Assembly (NCBI GenBank): GCA_902796465.1
Contig: CADBPK010000148.1
Span: forward strand, 1-7,611
Reading direction: 5' to 3'
Length of the DNA stretch: 7,611 bases
From: an uncultured Erysipelotrichaceae bacterium
Lineage (GTDB): Bacteria > Bacillota_I > Bacilli_A > Erysipelotrichales > Erysipelotrichaceae
Both the position numbers and the translations under genes were made by a program. The number at the start of each line of letters is the position of its first letter. The first letter of the stretch is position 1. Of this stretch, positions 5,194-7,611 are shown one piece after another. The notes below the pieces were generated by a model. It was not told where the DNA came from. It made no database searches and saw only the letters and a program-made list of their open reading frames with translations.

Positions 5194-5927
5194 GGCAGTT
5201 CCTCAAAAATCTTTCTTGTCTGTTCCGGATCGTTGGTGAATACAGCATCGATTCCCATCGCAGCACAGATCTTCAGATGTTCCTTTTCATCCACCGTCCA
5301 TACATTGACATCCAGTCCCAGTTCATGCGCTTCCGCGACCACGCCGGGATACTGAATGTTATACAGCGCGGGATGGATGGCATTCATATTGTGCTTTTTC
5401 GCGTACGCAGGCATCCCGATGGGTCCGTCCTCATACAGGAAGGCTGTATATGCCTCCGGTTCAAGGTCTTTCACCTTCAGCATCGAGTAATGATTGAAGG
5501 AAGAATAAATCACTTTGTCCTTCATATTCTTTCTTTCAACGAGATCAAGGATCATCTGCTCGATCCCGTCATAAAATACAATTCCGGTCTTCAGTTCAAT
5601 GTTTATGATCATACCGGTATCCGCCATCAGATCCAGCACTTCCTCCATCAGCGGGATCGGTACAGGTCCGAGACTGCTGTCCTTCTGATTGAAATTCATT
5701 GCACGGAGCCGGTCAAATGTCAGATCTTTGATCCACCCGCTTCCGTCACTCGTCCTGTCGACAGTCTCATCATGGCAGACCACGATCCTTTTATCTTTTG
5801 TCAGCTGGATATCCAGTTCGATCCCGTCGGCTTTTGCGCGTATCGCTTCCCGGAAGGAAGGAATGGTGTTTTCGGGCATCCGTGCGCTGGCTCCCCGGTG
5901 TGCCCATACTAAAGGATACTTTTTCAT
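5190..5927 (-). CDS. Glycerophosphodiester phosphodiesterase (GDPD family)
   Basis: This 245-residue protein is a short, cytoplasmic GDPD of the UgpQ type with no signal peptide. It hydrolyses glycerophosphodiesters to glycerol-3-phosphate and an alcohol, using a divalent metal in a TIM barrel. WAHRGAS carries His10 and Arg11, PENTIPSF carries Glu19 and Asn20, GIELDIQ carries Glu37 and Asp39 as metal ligands, and VVCHDETVDRTS carries the second catalytic His52. NIELKTG (Glu111) is the later metal ligand strand, and NVWTVDE near the C-terminus is also typical. All expected residues are present. It is the first gene of a two-gene operon with the lipase-like gene. The ATG at 5927 has only a weak purine-rich stretch before it. 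I found no convincing promoter in the 95-base gap it shares with the divergent transporter gene. Confidence 0.95.
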   Translation of the reverse strand: MKKYPLVWAHRGASARMPENTIPSFREAIRAKADGIELDIQLTKDKRIVVCHDETVDRTSDGSGWIKDLTFDRLRAMNFNQKDSSLGPVPIPLMEEVLDLMADTGMIINIELKTGIVFYDGIEQMILDLVERKNMKDKVIYSSFNHYSMLKVKDLEPEAYTAFLYEDGPIGMPAYAKKHNMNAIHPALYNIQYPGVVAEAHELGLDVNVWTVDEKEHLKICAAMGIDAVFTNDPEQTRKIFEELP

Positions 5928-6022
5928 AATCTTATCTTATTCTTTTTTCCTTCTCAGATACAGATTTTACCGTGGAGAATTTTGTGAATCTATACGATAA
6001 TAAATGCGAGAGGTAACTTCCT

Positions 6023-7258
6023 ATGTTCAAAAATTTCAATAAACTGGAAAAATCCTGGATCTATTATGATATCGGAAATTCCGCTTTCACCATGATGGTT
6101 TCCACGATCATTCCCCTCTGGTTCAACACTCTGGCGACCAATGCCGGCATGGATCAGTCGCAGTATCTTGCCTATTGGAGCTACGGTACTTCCGCCGCCA
6201 CCATCCTGGTCGCATTGATGGGTCCGATCTTCGGAACGATCGCGGACAACAAGGGATTCAAAAAGCCGCTGTTCATGACCGTCCTTCTGATCGGTGTTGT
6301 CGGCTGTGCCCTTCTGGGTGTCATGCCCAACTGGAGTTTATATCTGTTTACATACGTAGCCGCAAAAGTCTGCTATCAGGCTTCCCTGGTATTCTATGAC
6401 AGTATGCTCACCGATGTAACGACTCCGGAGCGGATGGACCTGGTTTCTTCACAGGGTTATGCCTGGGGTTATCTCGGCAGCTGCATCCCCTTCATTGCGG
6501 CTCTCGCATTCTATGCCCTCGGCATGTTTGAAAAGATACCGATGAAAACAGCCATCGTCATTGACTTTGCGATCGTTGCCCTGTGGTGGCTGTGCGTTTC
6601 CGTACCTCTGATCAAGAACTATCATCAGAAATATTATGTTGAAGTCAGTCAGAACAAGGTTAAGGAAAGTTTCGCCCGTCTGGGCAGAACACTCTCCAGT
6701 CTCTGGAAAAACGACAAGAAAGTATTCTACTTCCTGATCGGTTTCTTCTTCTATATTGACGGTGTATATACGATCATCGATGAAGCAGTCGCCATCGGCC
6801 GTTCCTTCGGTTTCGGTGACATGATCCTGCTGGTCGTACTCCTTCTGACACAGGTCGTCGCATTTGCTTTTGCGACACTGTTCGGCAAGCTGACAGAAAA
6901 ATACGATTCCGTATTCCTGATCACCATCTGTATCGCCGGTTATACATTTGTTGCCCTGTTCGCCCTGACGATGCACGCAGTATGGCAGTTCGGCGTTATG
7001 GCATTCGTGGTAGGCATGTTCCAGGGTGCGATCCAGGCACTCTCCCGGTCGTACTTCGCCCAGATCATCCCGGCAGACAATTCCGGTGAGTACTTCGGAT
7101 TATATGACATCTGCGGAAAAGGCGCTGCGTTCATGGGAACCATGATGGTCGGCTTCACTGTCCAGGTCACACACAGCACAAACATCGCTGTCGGCACACT
7201 CGGCATCCTGTTTGTGATCGGCTATCTGTTCCTCAGAAAATCGGCATCAATGAAATAA
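6023..7258 (+). CDS. MFS transporter, UMF1 family (Atg22-like)
   Basis: This 411-residue membrane protein has about twelve hydrophobic helices and the features of UMF1-type major facilitator carriers. These are YYDIGNSAF near the start (14-22, like the family's YDWANSAF), GPIFGTIADNKGFKK (67-81) as MFS motif A, a charged central loop at about 199-233, FFFYIDGVYTI (241-251), and QALSRSYFAQIIP (338-350) followed by GEYFGLYDICGKGAAFMG (355-372). The family is related to yeast Atg22, a vacuolar amino-acid exporter; bacterial substrates are mostly unknown, so none is assigned. The ATG at 6023 has GAGAGG 9 bases upstream. A -10-like TATACGATAAT lies at 5991-6001, with no clear -35. Its codon use appears plainer and more uniform than its neighbours, perhaps reflecting good expression. 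The gene ends at a bidirectional terminator. Confidence 0.92.
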   Translation: MFKNFNKLEKSWIYYDIGNSAFTMMVSTIIPLWFNTLATNAGMDQSQYLAYWSYGTSAATILVALMGPIFGTIADNKGFKKPLFMTVLLIGVVGCALLGVMPNWSLYLFTYVAAKVCYQASLVFYDSMLTDVTTPERMDLVSSQGYAWGYLGSCIPFIAALAFYALGMFEKIPMKTAIVIDFAIVALWWLCVSVPLIKNYHQKYYVEVSQNKVKESFARLGRTLSSLWKNDKKVFYFLIGFFFYIDGVYTIIDEAVAIGRSFGFGDMILLVVLLLTQVVAFAFATLFGKLTEKYDSVFLITICIAGYTFVALFALTMHAVWQFGVMAFVVGMFQGAIQALSRSYFAQIIPADNSGEYFGLYDICGKGAAFMGTMMVGFTVQVTHSTNIAVGTLGILFVIGYLFLRKSASMK

Positions 7259-7278
7259 AGAAACAAAAAATTGGAGTT

Positions 7279-7309
7279 AAAAAGCGAAGCTGTCCATGCT
7301 TCGCTTTTT
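7279..7309. terminator. Bidirectional intrinsic terminator between the MFS gene and the permease gene
   Basis: AAAAAGCGAAGC (7279-7290) pairs perfectly over 12 bp with GCTTCGCTTTTT (7298-7309) around a 7-base loop. The stem itself ends in a T run on both strands, so it can end transcripts from either side. The permease stop codon (7308-7310) overlaps the outer stem edge, and the MFS stop is about 20 bases away. Confidence 0.9.
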
Positions 7310-7611
7310 ATGACGTCTGTTTCAGAATGCCTGGATAATACATTCTGGTCATGATATCTGCCGCAATCAGCGGTATAAAGGACATGCATATCATCATGAG
7401 GATCAGCTGCGGGGAAACTGCCTGACTCCGGTAAAGGGAATATACTGCGGTACCGGCATATATGACTACCAGCAGAACAATGCTTCCGTAGTACATACTG
7501 ATTTCCCTGTGCATGATCTTCTTTTTCTTTTCTTCTTCCGTGCCGATATAGGAGAGAATTGCATATTCACGCCCGCGCTCGGAAAGATCCGTTTCTACCC
7601 GGAACATGATC
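7308..7611 (-). CDS. FtsX-like ABC transporter permease, C-terminal end (cut by right window edge)
   Basis: The frame is open to the window edge, and the codon before the first visible Met is a sense codon, so this is the last 101 codons of a longer gene. The visible part reads FRVETDLSERGREYAILSYIG, then a KKKK basic patch and HREISMYYG. That is the usual stretch linking a membrane helix to the last two helices in FtsX/MacB/BceB-type permeases, where cytoplasmic residues contact the ATPase. Two hydrophobic helices follow, around IVLLVVIYAGTAVY and LILMMICMSFIPLIA. Bacitracin-type (BceB) or lipoprotein-type (MacB) permeases are possible; the ATPase and the large extracellular domain are outside the window. 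The Met at 7607 is not believed to be the true start. Confidence 0.75.
   Translation of the reverse strand, partial: IMFRVETDLSERGREYAILSYIGTEEEKKKKIMHREISMYYGSIVLLVVIYAGTAVYSLYRSQAVSPQLILMMICMSFIPLIAADIMTRMYYPGILKQTS

Noticed and set aside
4744..5355. Open frame of 203 codons on the plus strand
   Set aside because: Antisense to the well-supported hydrolase gene, with no domain or ribosome site; a shadow of the coding strand.
5097..5912. Open frame of 271 codons on the plus strand
   Set aside because: It lies antisense to the GDPD and the lipase start. Those minus-strand frames carry full catalytic motif sets, while this frame shows no recognisable domain and no good ribosome site.
6449..6976. 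Open frame of 175 codons on the minus strand, rich in Gln, Glu and Asp
   Set aside because: The composition is what results from reading membrane-protein codons of the MFS gene in reverse.
1..7611. Mobile elements, CRISPR arrays, tRNA or rRNA genes, toxin-antitoxin pairs
   Set aside because: No terminal inverted repeats, spaced repeats, transposase motifs or tRNA-like folds were seen by eye, and nearly all sequence is accounted for by housekeeping-type genes.

Overview
The window looks like an ordinary chromosomal stretch of a Bacillota (Firmicutes) bacterium. The reasons are strong AGGAGG-type ribosome sites, short intrinsic terminators, tightly packed operons, and the protein families present: an SPL-type radical SAM protein, a YwaF-like membrane protein, a UMF1-type MFS carrier and a BceB/FtsX-like permease end. 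Base composition is moderate, roughly half GC. A gut-type anaerobe, for example of the Erysipelotrichia or Clostridia, would fit, but genus cannot be read from the sequence. I see no tRNA, rRNA, insertion sequence, CRISPR array or phage gene.

Layout. (1) Positions 1-2160, minus strand: a three-gene operon whose reading frames overlap. In transcription order it holds a nucleosidase-fold protein with a C-terminal extension, a spore-photoproduct-lyase-like radical SAM protein, and a short-chain dehydrogenase cut by the left window edge. A candidate promoter lies at 2204-2232. (2) Positions 2240-3446, minus strand: a CaCA-family cation antiporter with its own terminator, promoter and a long structured leader. 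The leader fits the yybP-ykoY manganese riboswitch class and is followed by a terminator-like hairpin. (3) Positions 3452-4258, plus strand: a YwaF/TMEM164-like membrane protein, divergent from the antiporter, whose -10 box is so close to the ATG that the mRNA may be leaderless. (4) Positions 4211-5927, minus strand: a two-gene operon of a glycerophosphodiester phosphodiesterase and a lysophospholipase/monoacylglycerol-lipase-like hydrolase. Its terminator lies inside the 3' end of gene (3). (5) Positions 6023-7258, plus strand: a UMF1-type MFS transporter, which shares a bidirectional terminator with (6) the C-terminal end of an FtsX-like ABC permease (7308 to the right edge, minus strand).

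How the genes may work together. The phosphodiesterase and lipase pair could remove acyl chains from lysophospholipids and then cleave the deacylated glycerophosphodiester to glycerol-3-phosphate. The riboswitch ties the antiporter to Mn2+ and suggests it exports manganese, though its family is named for calcium. The nucleosidase/SPL-like/SDR operon is the least understood unit. Its order and translational coupling suggest one pathway acting on a nucleoside-like or radical-SAM product, but the substrate is unknown.
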